From an uncultured Collinsella sp. (GTDB taxonomy: Bacteria > Actinomycetota > Coriobacteriia > Coriobacteriales > Coriobacteriaceae): a DNA stretch of 13,634 bases. A program made the position numbers and the translations under genes. This document shows positions 1 to 7,010 of the stretch, piece after piece (position 1 is the stretch's first letter; the number at the start of each line of letters is the position of its first letter). The notes beneath the pieces are model-generated. The model was not told the DNA's origin, searched no databases, and saw nothing but the letters and a program-made list of their open reading frames with translations. The stretch lies in NCBI GenBank assembly GCA_902475445.1, contig CABRZN010000046.1, positions 1 to 13,634 of the forward strand, written 5' to 3'.

Positions 1-159
1 GCCGCGGCAGGCAGCCGTAAAGAAGCCGCCGACCTCAAAGACCTGCGGGCAGAAGGTATTGAGCAAAAGGCCGACGATCATCGGATAGATCATGATGTCG
101 CCCGGGATGCGCGGTACCTTGAATTTCTTTTGCTCGCTGGCGGTCGCTTCCTGTGCCAT
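1..159 (-). CDS. kdgT: 2-keto-3-deoxygluconate permease, N-terminal part (runs off the left edge)
   Basis: This is the first 53 codons of a minus-strand gene whose remainder lies outside the window. A charged N-terminus (about 15 residues) is followed by PRIPGDIMIYPMIVGLLLNT and then by FEVGGFFTAA. That pattern (K-x-PGxxMxxPxxxGxxxxTFxP, then a Gly/Phe-rich stretch) matches the start of the KdgT family of proton-coupled 2-keto-3-deoxygluconate symporters, which import a pectin/glucuronate breakdown intermediate. The ATG is preceded by a G-rich stretch (GGGGG) about 5 bases upstream. Only the first membrane segment is visible, so substrate is assigned by family resemblance recalled from memory. 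Its catabolic partners, if any, would lie to the left. Confidence 0.7.
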   Translation of the reverse strand, partial: MAQEATASEQKKFKVPRIPGDIMIYPMIVGLLLNTFCPQVFEVGGFFTAACRG

Positions 160-300
160 GAAACCCCCATTTCCGCTGACGCAGAACAAAAGCCCACGTC
201 ACGCTTTGCTACAGTAAAGTTTGACCATGGTACCAGAAGAAGCAGACCGCCTCGGTGAGAAATTCGATTCGTTAGGCCGGGACGATAACGCGTCCTGCTC

Positions 301-624
301 CTATACGAGGCTCAAAACGATATAGAACACGATGCCCGAAACGCAGCACCACAACATCGACTTTGTCTTGATTGCCACCGCCACGACGCCGGTGGCCGCA
401 ATCCAGGGAACCAAGGCAGGCCAGAGTCCCGCGTCGAACGCGCCGGGGCTCACCAAGTCGTTGGCGACCAGCGCGGCAAAGGCAGCGGGCGGGATATAGC
501 CCAGGGCCTCGGTAATGCGGGGCGACAGGGTCCGCCCGCGCAAGGCGAACGCCGGCGCGATGCGAAAGAACGCGATAGCAGCCCACGACGACAGCCACAG
601 AACCAAGAACTCGTTAGCGGGCAT
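301..624 (-). CDS. azlD: AzlD-type branched-chain amino acid exporter small subunit
   Basis: A 107-residue, very hydrophobic protein with about four predicted membrane segments (roughly residues 4-22, 38-55, 62-82 and 87-105) and an internal RxxPxxxALRGRT-type loop. Size and position right behind azlC fit AzlD (PF05437), the small partner of the AzlCD permease that exports branched-chain amino acids and analogues such as azaleucine. I chose the ATG at 624 over longer upstream starts because GAGGTG lies 6-8 bases before it and because longer versions add a non-hydrophobic, Arg/Ser/Pro-rich extension that is an out-of-frame reading of azlC. It overlaps the end of azlC by 11 bases, so translation is probably coupled. 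Real substrate is not shown by sequence. Confidence 0.85.
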   Translation of the reverse strand: MPANEFLVLWLSSWAAIAFFRIAPAFALRGRTLSPRITEALGYIPPAAFAALVANDLVSPGAFDAGLWPALVPWIAATGVVAVAIKTKSMLWCCVSGIVFYIVLSLV

Positions 625-1306
625 CGCGGGCACCTCTTCCGTCAAATACAGCATCGCACGCCAGCGCAATGGCAATGCCGACCACGACGCTTGCCGGCAC
701 GGCAATATTCGCGAGGCCCAAGAACTTGCATACGGCGACGGACACCGCGCCCGAAACCGCCGCGACAACGTTACCGCGCGACAGCCGCTGCGAAAAGAGC
801 AGGCAGATAAAGAGCGAGGTGCAGACAAAGGCTGCAATGGCGGTGGGAACATCGACAACGGCGCCGACGATGGCGCCCATCGTACACGAAACGCCCCATG
901 TTGCGATGAGGATTACGTTGAGCACAAAGGACTCGCGCGGGCCCCAATCCTCCCCTTCAACCAACTTGGCAAGCGAGATGCCATATGCCTCCTCGGTAAG
1001 TGTCGCGGCAACAGCCAGCGTCTGACGCTTCGAGGCACCCCTCAGATGCGGTGCGATCGATGCCGAGTAAAGCGCAAAGCGCGAGGAGATTGCGGCGACG
1101 CTCGCGACGATCGATGCTGCAGGCACACCCGCCAGCCACAGGTTGCAGATCATAAACTGGCCGCTGCCCGTCACAAACGTACTGCTTAGAGCAAAGACCA
1201 TCCAGGGCTCCATTCCCGTCTGCCCCATGATCATTCCGCACGGCGCGCCTATTGCAACATAGGTAAGCATCACTGGCCAGACGGTTCTAACGATTTTGAG
1301 CACCAT
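614..1306 (-). CDS. azlC: AzlC-family branched-chain amino acid permease
   Basis: A 230-residue integral membrane protein of the AzlC family (PF03591), large subunit of the AzlCD exporter. Early in the protein there is the family's YxxIGxPxGxxxGxxG segment, followed by FxTGSGQF and, near residue 75, SSRFALYSASIAPHL, equivalent to the conserved N-x-R-x-xLYS region of AzlC. The start at 1306 (ATG) is preferred because AGGATGAG lies 6-9 bases upstream; an in-frame start at 1375 would add 23 polar residues before the hydrophobic core. It forms a two-gene unit with azlD and is divergent from the HD-domain gene, with 126 bases between the starts. No clear regulatory site or adjacent regulator is seen. 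Confidence 0.88.
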   Translation of the reverse strand: MVLKIVRTVWPVMLTYVAIGAPCGMIMGQTGMEPWMVFALSSTFVTGSGQFMICNLWLAGVPAASIVASVAAISSRFALYSASIAPHLRGASKRQTLAVAATLTEEAYGISLAKLVEGEDWGPRESFVLNVILIATWGVSCTMGAIVGAVVDVPTAIAAFVCTSLFICLLFSQRLSRGNVVAAVSGAVSVAVCKFLGLANIAVPASVVVGIAIALACDAVFDGRGARDAR

Positions 1307-1432
1307 ACGTTTCTCATCCTGACAAGGTCTCCGAGCCGCATGTAGCGACACGGCAGAATCATCATCCGGCAGCAACCGAGTTCACCTACAATTGCCACCG
1401 GATCGAAAGACACAACTTTTTAGGAAGTCATT

Positions 1433-2245
1433 ATGACAGCTATCGATCGAGACCGGGCGCGCGCGGCCTTCAAAAGCTACACCGACGCCTACGACGCCAC
1501 CAACCCACGCATCGCGCTCAAAATCGAGCATACGTACCACGTGGCCGAGGCATGCGATGCCGTAGCGCGCGAGCAGGGCTGGTCGTCAGAAGATATTGAC
1601 CTGGCATGGCTTTGCGGCCTGCTACACGATATGGGCCGCTTTGAGCAGCTGCGACGCTGGGACACCTTTAAGGACGCCGAGAGCATGAGCCATGCGGCGC
1701 TGGGCATCGAGGTCCTCTTTGGCGAGAATCCCGCCGATGCACCCGCCGTAACGAGCATCCGCGACTTTATCGATGACCCGGCAGAAGATGAGCTCATCCG
1801 AGCGAGCATTGCCTATCACAGCGATTTCCGTCTACCCGCGCAGCTCGACGAGCGCACGCGGAGCTTCTGCGATATCGTGCGCGATGGCGACAAGATCGAC
1901 ATTATGCGCACCATCGCCGACAGCACTGTCGACACTATCCTCAAGGTGGACGAGAAGACGTTTCTCGGCAGCCGTTTCTCGTCGCCGACACTTGCCGCCT
2001 TTGACGAGCACCGCTGCGTCGCACGCGATGAGCGCGATGAGCCCGCCGACTTCTTGGTGGGGCTTATCTGCTTTATGTTTGAGCTCGTCTATCCAGCAAG
2101 CCGCGCGCTGGCGCGCGAACAGGGCGATATCCACCGCCTGCTCGACGCGCCCTTTGGCATTACGCGGCCCTTTACCGACCCCGCCACGCAGGCAACTTGG
2201 AGCCGCCTAAAGGACGAGATGCGCGACTGGCTGGCGCGCGCCTAG
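1433..2245 (+). CDS. HD-domain phosphohydrolase
   Basis: A 270-residue soluble protein with the full set of HD-superfamily metal ligands: His33/His36 (IEHTYHVAE), the HD pair at 65-66 (LLHDMGRF), His87 (MSHAALG), His129 (AYHSDF) and Asp151/Asp153 (RDGDKID). Members of this superfamily are metal-dependent phosphomonoesterases or phosphodiesterases acting on nucleotides or similar substrates; which one cannot be told. Start is the ATG with AGGAAG 7-9 bases upstream. TACAAT at 1387-1392 could serve as a -10 box but no good -35 box accompanies it. The gene stands alone, and its stop codon overlaps that of the convergent etfA (shared CTAG, 2242-2245). Confidence 0.88.
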   Translation: MTAIDRDRARAAFKSYTDAYDATNPRIALKIEHTYHVAEACDAVAREQGWSSEDIDLAWLCGLLHDMGRFEQLRRWDTFKDAESMSHAALGIEVLFGENPADAPAVTSIRDFIDDPAEDELIRASIAYHSDFRLPAQLDERTRSFCDIVRDGDKIDIMRTIADSTVDTILKVDEKTFLGSRFSSPTLAAFDEHRCVARDERDEPADFLVGLICFMFELVYPASRALAREQGDIHRLLDAPFGITRPFTDPATQATWSRLKDEMRDWLARA

Positions 2246-3447
2246 CGCTCAAGCTGGGCCAGCAGCTCCTCGACGACCTCGACGGCATCCCCAACAACCT
2301 TGTACTGGGCAGCACCGAAAATGGGGGCATCCGGGTCCTCGTTGATGGCGATGATGCACTCCGCCCCACCGATGCCGGCAAGATGCTGGATGGCGCCCGA
2401 AACACCGATACTCACGAGAAGCCTGGGCGAAACCGATACGCCCGTCTGGCCAATCTGGTGGCGATACTCCAGCCAACCCGCCTCCACGACGGGACGCGTG
2501 CAACCAAGCTCGGCACCCAGAGCCTCGGCGAGCCTTCGCATCAACGGCAGGTTTTTCTTGGAACCAATGCCGCGACCCACCACGACCAGGCGCTCGGCAT
2601 TGGCGATCGAGGGCTGCTGTCCCCACTCCTCGGCGGGAATCGAGATCTCGACACGAGCCTTAGCATCATCCGCAAGCGATATCTGGGTGATCGTGCCAGA
2701 GCGGCCGTAGTCGAAGTCGGGAGCCTTAAAGATACCGGGGCGCACCGTTGCCATCTGCGGACGGTGGTTGGGGCAAATGATGGTGGCCATCAGGTTGCCG
2801 CCAAACGCCGGACGCGTCTGTTGCAGCAGTCCCGTCTCCGTATCCATCGAAAGTACGGTGCAGTCAGCCGTAAGGCCCGTCTGCAAACGCACGGCAACGC
2901 CGGGTGCCAGTTCGCGACCAAAAGCGGTCGCACCGTATAGGATGGCCTCGGGTTTGCGTTCGGCTACCAAATCGCAGATCAAGCGGGCGTAGACCTCCGC
3001 ATCGTTTTGGCGCAGGCGCTCGTCGCGACAGGCCAGGACTTCGTCGGCGCCCGCGCAAACCAGATGCTCCAGGTCCCCGAGCGAGCCCTCGGGGCTCATG
3101 CCGACCAGTGCCACCAGACGGCAGCCGCGAGCATCGGCAAGCTCGCGCCCCTTGCCCATAAGCTCATAGGCAACGGGAGTCACCGTATCGTGCTCGTCGG
3201 TCTGCGCGAATACCCAAATGTCTCGATATGCATCAAGGTCCACCGCACCAGCGGCCTCGTCACACTCGATCGAGATAGCGTTGACAGGGCAGGCGTCGAC
3301 GCACCCACCGCATAGGATACAGCCGTCGGTTACGCGGGCGCATCGGTTGGGACGCTCGCCCTCCACCACAATGCCGCCCGAGGCGCAGGCGCGAACGCAG
3401 CGACCGCAGCCGATACAGGCTTCGCTATCGATAATCAGTCCGCTCAT
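2242..3447 (-). CDS. etfA: Electron transfer flavoprotein alpha subunit with N-terminal 2x[4Fe-4S] ferredoxin domain
   Basis: 401 residues in two parts. Residues 1-60 are a bacterial ferredoxin domain with two cluster motifs: Cys11/14/17/21 and Cys43/46/49/53 (the latter followed by Pro). The rest is EtfA, including TRPAFGGNLMATI (211-223), RPQMATVRPG (229-238), and the FAD-binding C-terminal domain with GRGIGSKKN (291-299), IGQTG (332-336), SIGVSGAIQH (346-355) and INEDPDAPIF (368-377). Ordinary respiratory EtfA lacks the ferredoxin part; it occurs in Etf proteins of anaerobes that exchange electrons with ferredoxin. Last gene of the operon; its ATG directly follows the etfB stop codon (TAGATG) with GAGGGGAT upstream inside etfB. 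Expected to pass electrons between ferredoxin, NAD and the FAD dehydrogenase encoded upstream. Confidence 0.93.
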   Translation of the reverse strand: MSGLIIDSEACIGCGRCVRACASGGIVVEGERPNRCARVTDGCILCGGCVDACPVNAISIECDEAAGAVDLDAYRDIWVFAQTDEHDTVTPVAYELMGKGRELADARGCRLVALVGMSPEGSLGDLEHLVCAGADEVLACRDERLRQNDAEVYARLICDLVAERKPEAILYGATAFGRELAPGVAVRLQTGLTADCTVLSMDTETGLLQQTRPAFGGNLMATIICPNHRPQMATVRPGIFKAPDFDYGRSGTITQISLADDAKARVEISIPAEEWGQQPSIANAERLVVVGRGIGSKKNLPLMRRLAEALGAELGCTRPVVEAGWLEYRHQIGQTGVSVSPRLLVSIGVSGAIQHLAGIGGAECIIAINEDPDAPIFGAAQYKVVGDAVEVVEELLAQLER

Positions 3448-4263
3448 CTATGCCATCCCCTCGATGATCTTGGCAAGTTTTGCCGCCTGCTCGGACGCCG
3501 TTCCGTCAACGGCCTCGCACGTTTGGTCACGGTCGGGCACAAACGAGCGCACGACCTGTGTCGGCGACCCGGCAAGACCGCAACGCGCGGGGTCGGCGTT
3601 CACGTCGGCGGCACTGACCACGCGCACGTCCGCCTCCTCCGCCGCGCGGATACCGGCAATACTCGGCATACGCAACTGGCCAATCTCCTTGGCAGTCGTC
3701 ATCGCGCACGGCATCTCAAGGTACACCGTCTCCTCGCCGGCATCGCATCCGTGAACGAGCGCCAGCGAGCCACAGGTCGTAAAGCCCGCGCTCTGCACGC
3801 AGCTCACGTCGGTCACGCAGGGGACCCCAAAGGCGCCGGCCAGCTCGGGGCCGATCTGGGCCGTATCGCCGTCCACTGCCATCTTGCCGCAGATGAGCAG
3901 GTCAAAGTCCTCATCGAGTGCCTCGATGCCGCATTTGAGGGCATAGGTGGTGGCTAGGGTATCGGCGCCCGCAAAGGCGCGATCGGTCAGCAGCAGCGCG
4001 TCGTCGGCACCGCGGGCGATGCAGTCGCGCAGCAGCGACTCGGTCGCGGGGATGCCCATCGACACCACCGTTACGCGCACGTCCATGCCAAAGCCGATAA
4101 AGTCGTCTTTCAGCGCCAGCGCGCATTCCAAAGCGCTCGCATCAAAGGGATTAATGACCGCCTGCTTGCCATCGCGCACGATGGTATTGGTCTTGGAGTC
4201 CATCTTGACCTCGGTGCTGCCCGGCACGGCCTTGACGCACACCACCATATGGAAATCGCTCAT
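3448..4263 (-). CDS. etfB: Electron transfer flavoprotein beta subunit
   Basis: 271 residues. It shows the EtfB landmarks: VVCVKAVP near the N-terminus, INPFDASALE (38-47), and the nucleotide-binding CGKMAVDGDTAQIGPELA (125-142). In bifurcating or confurcating Etf proteins this subunit, with EtfA, binds FAD and NAD(H); AMP takes that place in simple electron carriers. Two starts are possible: GTG at 4269, overlapping the stop of the upstream gene as GTGA, or ATG at 4263. I prefer the ATG because AAAGGGGG lies 9 bases before it but only 3 bases before the GTG. Second gene of the operon, between the FAD oxidoreductase and etfA. Confidence 0.93.
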   Translation of the reverse strand: MSDFHMVVCVKAVPGSTEVKMDSKTNTIVRDGKQAVINPFDASALECALALKDDFIGFGMDVRVTVVSMGIPATESLLRDCIARGADDALLLTDRAFAGADTLATTYALKCGIEALDEDFDLLICGKMAVDGDTAQIGPELAGAFGVPCVTDVSCVQSAGFTTCGSLALVHGCDAGEETVYLEMPCAMTTAKEIGQLRMPSIAGIRAAEEADVRVVSAADVNADPARCGLAGSPTQVVRSFVPDRDQTCEAVDGTASEQAAKLAKIIEGMA

Positions 4264-4265
4264 CT

Positions 4266-5867
4266 TCACGCGCCCCCTTTCTGGACGAGCTCATCCAAGA
4301 GCTTCTCCGAAAACAGGTTGCCGCGACCCAGCTGCCCGTCGGGATCGAGCTGGAGCTTGAGCCGCGCCGACTCGACCATGGCCTCGTGACCGTACATCGT
4401 CTCCAAGAAGCCCGCCTTGATCTTGCCGACGCCGTGTTCTGCGGAGACGGCGCCGCCCATGGCCGTGACCTCGGAAGCCCACTGGGCAAAGAGTTCTCCG
4501 CCGCGGCGATAATCCTGCGCATCGCGCGGCAGGATGTTCACATGCAGATGGTTGTTACCGATGTGCCCCCAGGCGGCAGATTCAAGCCCACTTTCGGCCA
4601 ACGTGCGGCGATAAAGGGCGATGACATCGGCCAGGCGCGCGTTGGGCACCGACATATCCGACCCCAGCTTGGTAATGGTGGGGTCGGTGCGGCGACGCTC
4701 GTCAATGAGCATGTTGACGCTCTCGGGCACCGCGTGGCGGAAGAACCGCTGGCACTCGCGATCGACTTCGTTGCGGACGACCCATGTCGCATCGTCGCGG
4801 CCGCCCGCAAGCTCCAGCACCCATCCCAAGTGGTACAGCTCCTCGGTCGCCTGCGCCTCGTCATCGCAATCGAGCTCCACGTAGACACATACCTTGGCCT
4901 CTTTGTCGAGCGCCGGCAGCGAGGCAAACGCCGTCGACTGCTCGCGCTGGCGACGTAGAATATCCAGGGCGCCAGCATCGAAGTACTCGATGGCAGCCGC
5001 ATGGGACAGGACAGGGCGCACGGAATCGGTAAAGGACACCGCCTTGTCCTCGCTATCGAAAAAGCAACTCACACCCCAAACGACCGCAGGCGCCGCCTGC
5101 AGGGCAATCTCGAGCTCGGTGATAACGCCGAGCGTGCCGCACGCGCCGATAAAGAGGTCGATGGCGTCCATATCGTCCGCAACGAAATAGCCTGAGGCAT
5201 TTTTTGTCTCGGGCATGGTATAGCCGGGAAGATCGAGCTCGAGCGTACGGCCCTCTGCCGTCACGAGCGACAGGTGGCGGCCCTGGGCAAAAGCCTCGCC
5301 GCGCTGAAGCTCAAGCAAATCGCCATCAGCCAGCGCGACGTGGAGTCCCGTGATATGCGGGCGCATGGGGCCGTAAGCGTAGCTGCGGGCGCCGGAGGCG
5401 TTGCATGCCGCCATGCCACCCAGACAGGCAGATGCCTCGGTGGGATCGGTGGGAAAAAACTGCTCGGGAGCCTCTTGGAACTCCTCGTAGGCCTCAAGCG
5501 ATGCCTGGTCCCAACCAGCGGTCGGCAGTACCTTCTTGCTCAGCTGCTTACGCAGCTCCGAGAGCACAACGCCCGGCTCCACGCGCAGCAGAAATTGGCC
5601 TTGTTCATCGCGGCGAAGGCCCAAATAGCGATTCATACGGGAAGTATTGAGGATATGCCCGCCGTGGGGCACGGCGCCGGCGGCAAGGCCGGTTCGGGCG
5701 CCCTGAACCGTTACCGGGACACGCTCGGCATGGAGCGTTTCCAAAATGGCACGGACCTCGTCTTCCGTTGTCGGAAACGAGATGCTCGATGCTTCGCCCG
5801 ATGCGCGAGATTCATCGCGGCCATACTCTTCGAACTCGTCGGTGAAGGGTTTGATGGTTGCAGACAC
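4266..5867 (-). CDS. FAD-binding oxidoreductase, LctD/GlcD type (probable lactate dehydrogenase of an Ldh-Etf complex)
   Basis: 533 residues. The N-terminal half is a PCMH-type FAD-binding domain (PF01565) with GARTGLAAGAVPHGG (56-70) and FPTDP...GGMAACNASG (138-159). The C-terminal half is an FAD-oxidase C domain (PF02913) with GHIGNNHLH (434-442) and AEHGVGKIK (476-484), the expected His/Asn-rich substrate and metal site. Family members oxidise 2-hydroxyacids such as D-lactate or glycolate. Next to etfB and a ferredoxin-fused etfA, the best parallel is the Acetobacterium woodii lactate dehydrogenase-Etf complex, which couples lactate oxidation by NAD to co-oxidation of reduced ferredoxin. 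It is longer than the usual 460-470 residues, and the ending RGNLF replaces the usual N-P-G-K. GTG start with AGGGGGAG about 6 bases upstream; first gene of its operon. 2-Hydroxyglutarate or another hydroxyacid is an alternative substrate. Confidence 0.85.
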   Translation of the reverse strand: MSATIKPFTDEFEEYGRDESRASGEASSISFPTTEDEVRAILETLHAERVPVTVQGARTGLAAGAVPHGGHILNTSRMNRYLGLRRDEQGQFLLRVEPGVVLSELRKQLSKKVLPTAGWDQASLEAYEEFQEAPEQFFPTDPTEASACLGGMAACNASGARSYAYGPMRPHITGLHVALADGDLLELQRGEAFAQGRHLSLVTAEGRTLELDLPGYTMPETKNASGYFVADDMDAIDLFIGACGTLGVITELEIALQAAPAVVWGVSCFFDSEDKAVSFTDSVRPVLSHAAAIEYFDAGALDILRRQREQSTAFASLPALDKEAKVCVYVELDCDDEAQATEELYHLGWVLELAGGRDDATWVVRNEVDRECQRFFRHAVPESVNMLIDERRRTDPTITKLGSDMSVPNARLADVIALYRRTLAESGLESAAWGHIGNNHLHVNILPRDAQDYRRGGELFAQWASEVTAMGGAVSAEHGVGKIKAGFLETMYGHEAMVESARLKLQLDPDGQLGRGNLFSEKLLDELVQKGGA

Positions 5868-6025
5868 GCGAACTCCCCCTTTAGCTAACTACAGTGTTTG
5901 CAGGGAGATGTTACCGCATCGTTTCGTCGACGTGTTCGAGACCGTCTCCATAATTGGCGATTTTTACGTTCGTGCAATTCGGCGAGCGGCAAGGTTTCCT
6001 GCGGAGACGCCAATCCGTCAAGCAT

Positions 6026-6043
6026 TTGGTCAGAAATTGGTCA
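6026..6043. repeat. Direct repeat TTGGTCA, 11-base period
   Basis: TTGGTCA occurs at 6026-6032 and again at 6037-6043, start to start 11 bases, about one DNA turn. It lies in the 250-base divergent gap (5868-6117) between the Ldh-Etf operon and the surface-protein genes. Such same-face spacing suits a regulator-binding site, but no cognate regulator is in the window and no convincing -35/-10 pair was found around it. The repeat itself is certain; a role is speculative. Confidence 0.4.
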
Positions 6044-6072
6044 AGTAGCGGCTGATACGGTCGGCGTCGACA

Positions 6073-6096
6073 GCCAAAACCGATAGAAGTTTTGGC
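6073..6096. repeat. 8-bp perfect inverted repeat in the leader of the surface-protein genes
   Basis: GCCAAAAC (6073-6080) is mirrored by GTTTTGGC (6089-6096) around the 8-base loop CGATAGAA. It sits 10 bases before the AGGGAGG ribosome site of the gene at 6118. No run of T follows on either strand, so it is not an intrinsic terminator. It could be an operator palindrome or an mRNA hairpin near the ribosome site. Confidence 0.4.
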
Positions 6097-6117
6097 CCCA
6101 GAAGCAGGGAGGTTCCC

Positions 6118-6414
6118 ATGGCATATTACTGGCCCCAGTACGGCGTCGCCATCGAGGTCGACGACGATCCCTATCTCCTGCCTTTCGACGAAGAGGCGTT
6201 CCCCGATACGGCGGTCTACCACGTCACCACCGATGTCATCTGCGACCCCGAGTCGTTCTCGGCGCTCGCCCACCACATCGCGCGTATCCACGACATCGAG
6301 CTCCCTCACGACTTCGACGAGCTCATCTACTCGCGCCGCCTGATGCTTCACATGCTCTTTGGAGCGGACCCGTCCACGTTCGCACGTGTCTACACCACCA
6401 AGGACGCCGCATGA
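6118..6414 (+). CDS. Hypothetical protein, 98 residues, first gene of the surface locus
   Basis: An acidic 98-residue protein without signal peptide or membrane segment. The start is well supported: AGGGAGG lies 5 bases before the ATG. I do not recognise it firmly. The run WPQYGVAIEVDDD (5-17), followed by TAVYHVTTDVICDPESFSAL and a helical tail, weakly recalls the core strands of Vsr/DUF559-like PD-(D/E)xK nucleases (a beta strand ending E-x-D, then 'VxxVT...l.dp..'). However, the lysine and much of the fold are missing, so it might be a degenerate relic or an unrelated small protein. Its stop overlaps the next start (ATGA, 6411-6414), so the two are co-translated. Confidence 0.7.
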   Translation: MAYYWPQYGVAIEVDDDPYLLPFDEEAFPDTAVYHVTTDVICDPESFSALAHHIARIHDIELPHDFDELIYSRRLMLHMLFGADPSTFARVYTTKDAA

Positions 6415-6920
6415 GTGCGAAGAAGCCGCCCCGTCTTGCAGGACTGGGGCGTCGCAAGAAACTCGTCGTTGTCTGCCTGGCTATCGTCTGCGCCCTTGTC
6501 GCCGTAGGGCTATACGCCTGGCAGTCGCAGCCCGTGCCCGAAGCGGGCGCCTCAGTCACGACGGCAGAGGGTAAATCGCGCCGGGAAATCCAAGATGAGC
6601 TCGACGCCATCGTCCGCGACAACATGATGACGATTTCGGTCGCGCCGGTCGCTCAGCTACAGGAGGACGGCAAGCTGCGCGTCAACGTGCAAAACGTCCA
6701 AGACAATAAATTTCCCCAGCGATTCCGCGTCATCCAAAACGACGAGACCATGTACGAATCCGGTGTGGTCGAGACCGGCAAGACAATCGAGACGTGCCCC
6801 GCCGGCGACATCAAAGAAGGCGAGGCGTACATCGAGATCCAGGCACTCGATGCCAAGACCCTCGACAGCCACGGCAATCCGACACGTGTCAAGGTACGGG
6901 TTGAGCAAACCGAGAACTAG
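6411..6920 (+). CDS. Membrane-anchored extracellular beta-domain protein
   Basis: 169 residues. The basic N-terminus (KKPPRLAGLGRRKK) leads into one hydrophobic segment at about 18-37, so the protein is predicted to be anchored with its C-terminus outside. Residues 70-166 look like a beta-sandwich: GKLRVNVQNVQDN, RFRVIQNDETMYESGVV, then KTIETCPAGDIKEGEAYIEI and RVKVRVEQ. Domains of this pattern ('N-x-x-N-V ... ixYxSGxixpGxxIe ... GxYxaxi') occur, as far as I recall, in single-pass proteins next to surface-assembly genes in Firmicutes. No cleavage or sortase signal is visible. It overlaps the preceding gene by 4 bases. A support or docking role for the secreted proteins downstream is inferred from context only. 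Confidence 0.8.
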   Translation: MSAKKPPRLAGLGRRKKLVVVCLAIVCALVAVGLYAWQSQPVPEAGASVTTAEGKSRREIQDELDAIVRDNMMTISVAPVAQLQEDGKLRVNVQNVQDNKFPQRFRVIQNDETMYESGVVETGKTIETCPAGDIKEGEAYIEIQALDAKTLDSHGNPTRVKVRVEQTEN

Positions 6921-6973
6921 CTTTTTCAGCCGACGCGGCACCGCACGCAATTCACCAGCATTCGTCCAATCAT

Positions 6974-6990
6974 CGCGGGGACGGCCCGCG
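6974..6990 (+). other. GC-rich hairpin in the 90-base gap before the secreted-protein gene
   Basis: CGCGGG (6974-6979) pairs with CCCGCG (6985-6990) around a five-base loop, and outer arms ATTCG (6960-6964) and CGAAT (6992-6996) could extend it with a bulge. It ends just before the ribosome site GAAAGGAAC of the gene at 7011. No T-tract follows, so it may be an RNA-processing or stabilising stem rather than a terminator. Confidence 0.35.
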
Positions 6991-7010
6991 GCGAATAGAA
7001 AGGAACGACC

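Noticed and set aside
280..295. GGACG/CGTCC inverted repeat just after azlD as a terminator
   Set aside because: Only 5 bp of stem with no T-tract on the strand of transcription; could be chance.
515..1189. Plus-strand open frame of 224 codons across azlC/azlD
   Set aside because: Antisense to clear membrane-protein genes; its product is Arg/Asp/Asn-rich with no domain and no ribosome site.
2197..2940. Plus-strand open frame of 247 codons opposite etfA
   Set aside because: It lies over conserved EtfA FAD-binding sequence; long open antisense frames are expected at this G+C content.
4386..4958. Plus-strand open frame of 190 codons opposite the FAD oxidoreductase
   Set aside because: Shadow of the conserved C-terminal FAD-oxidase domain; no recognisable protein features.
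6026..6043. TTGGTCA pair as the start of a CRISPR array or iteron cluster
   Set aside because: Only two short copies with four bases between them; no spacers, cas genes or replication gene.
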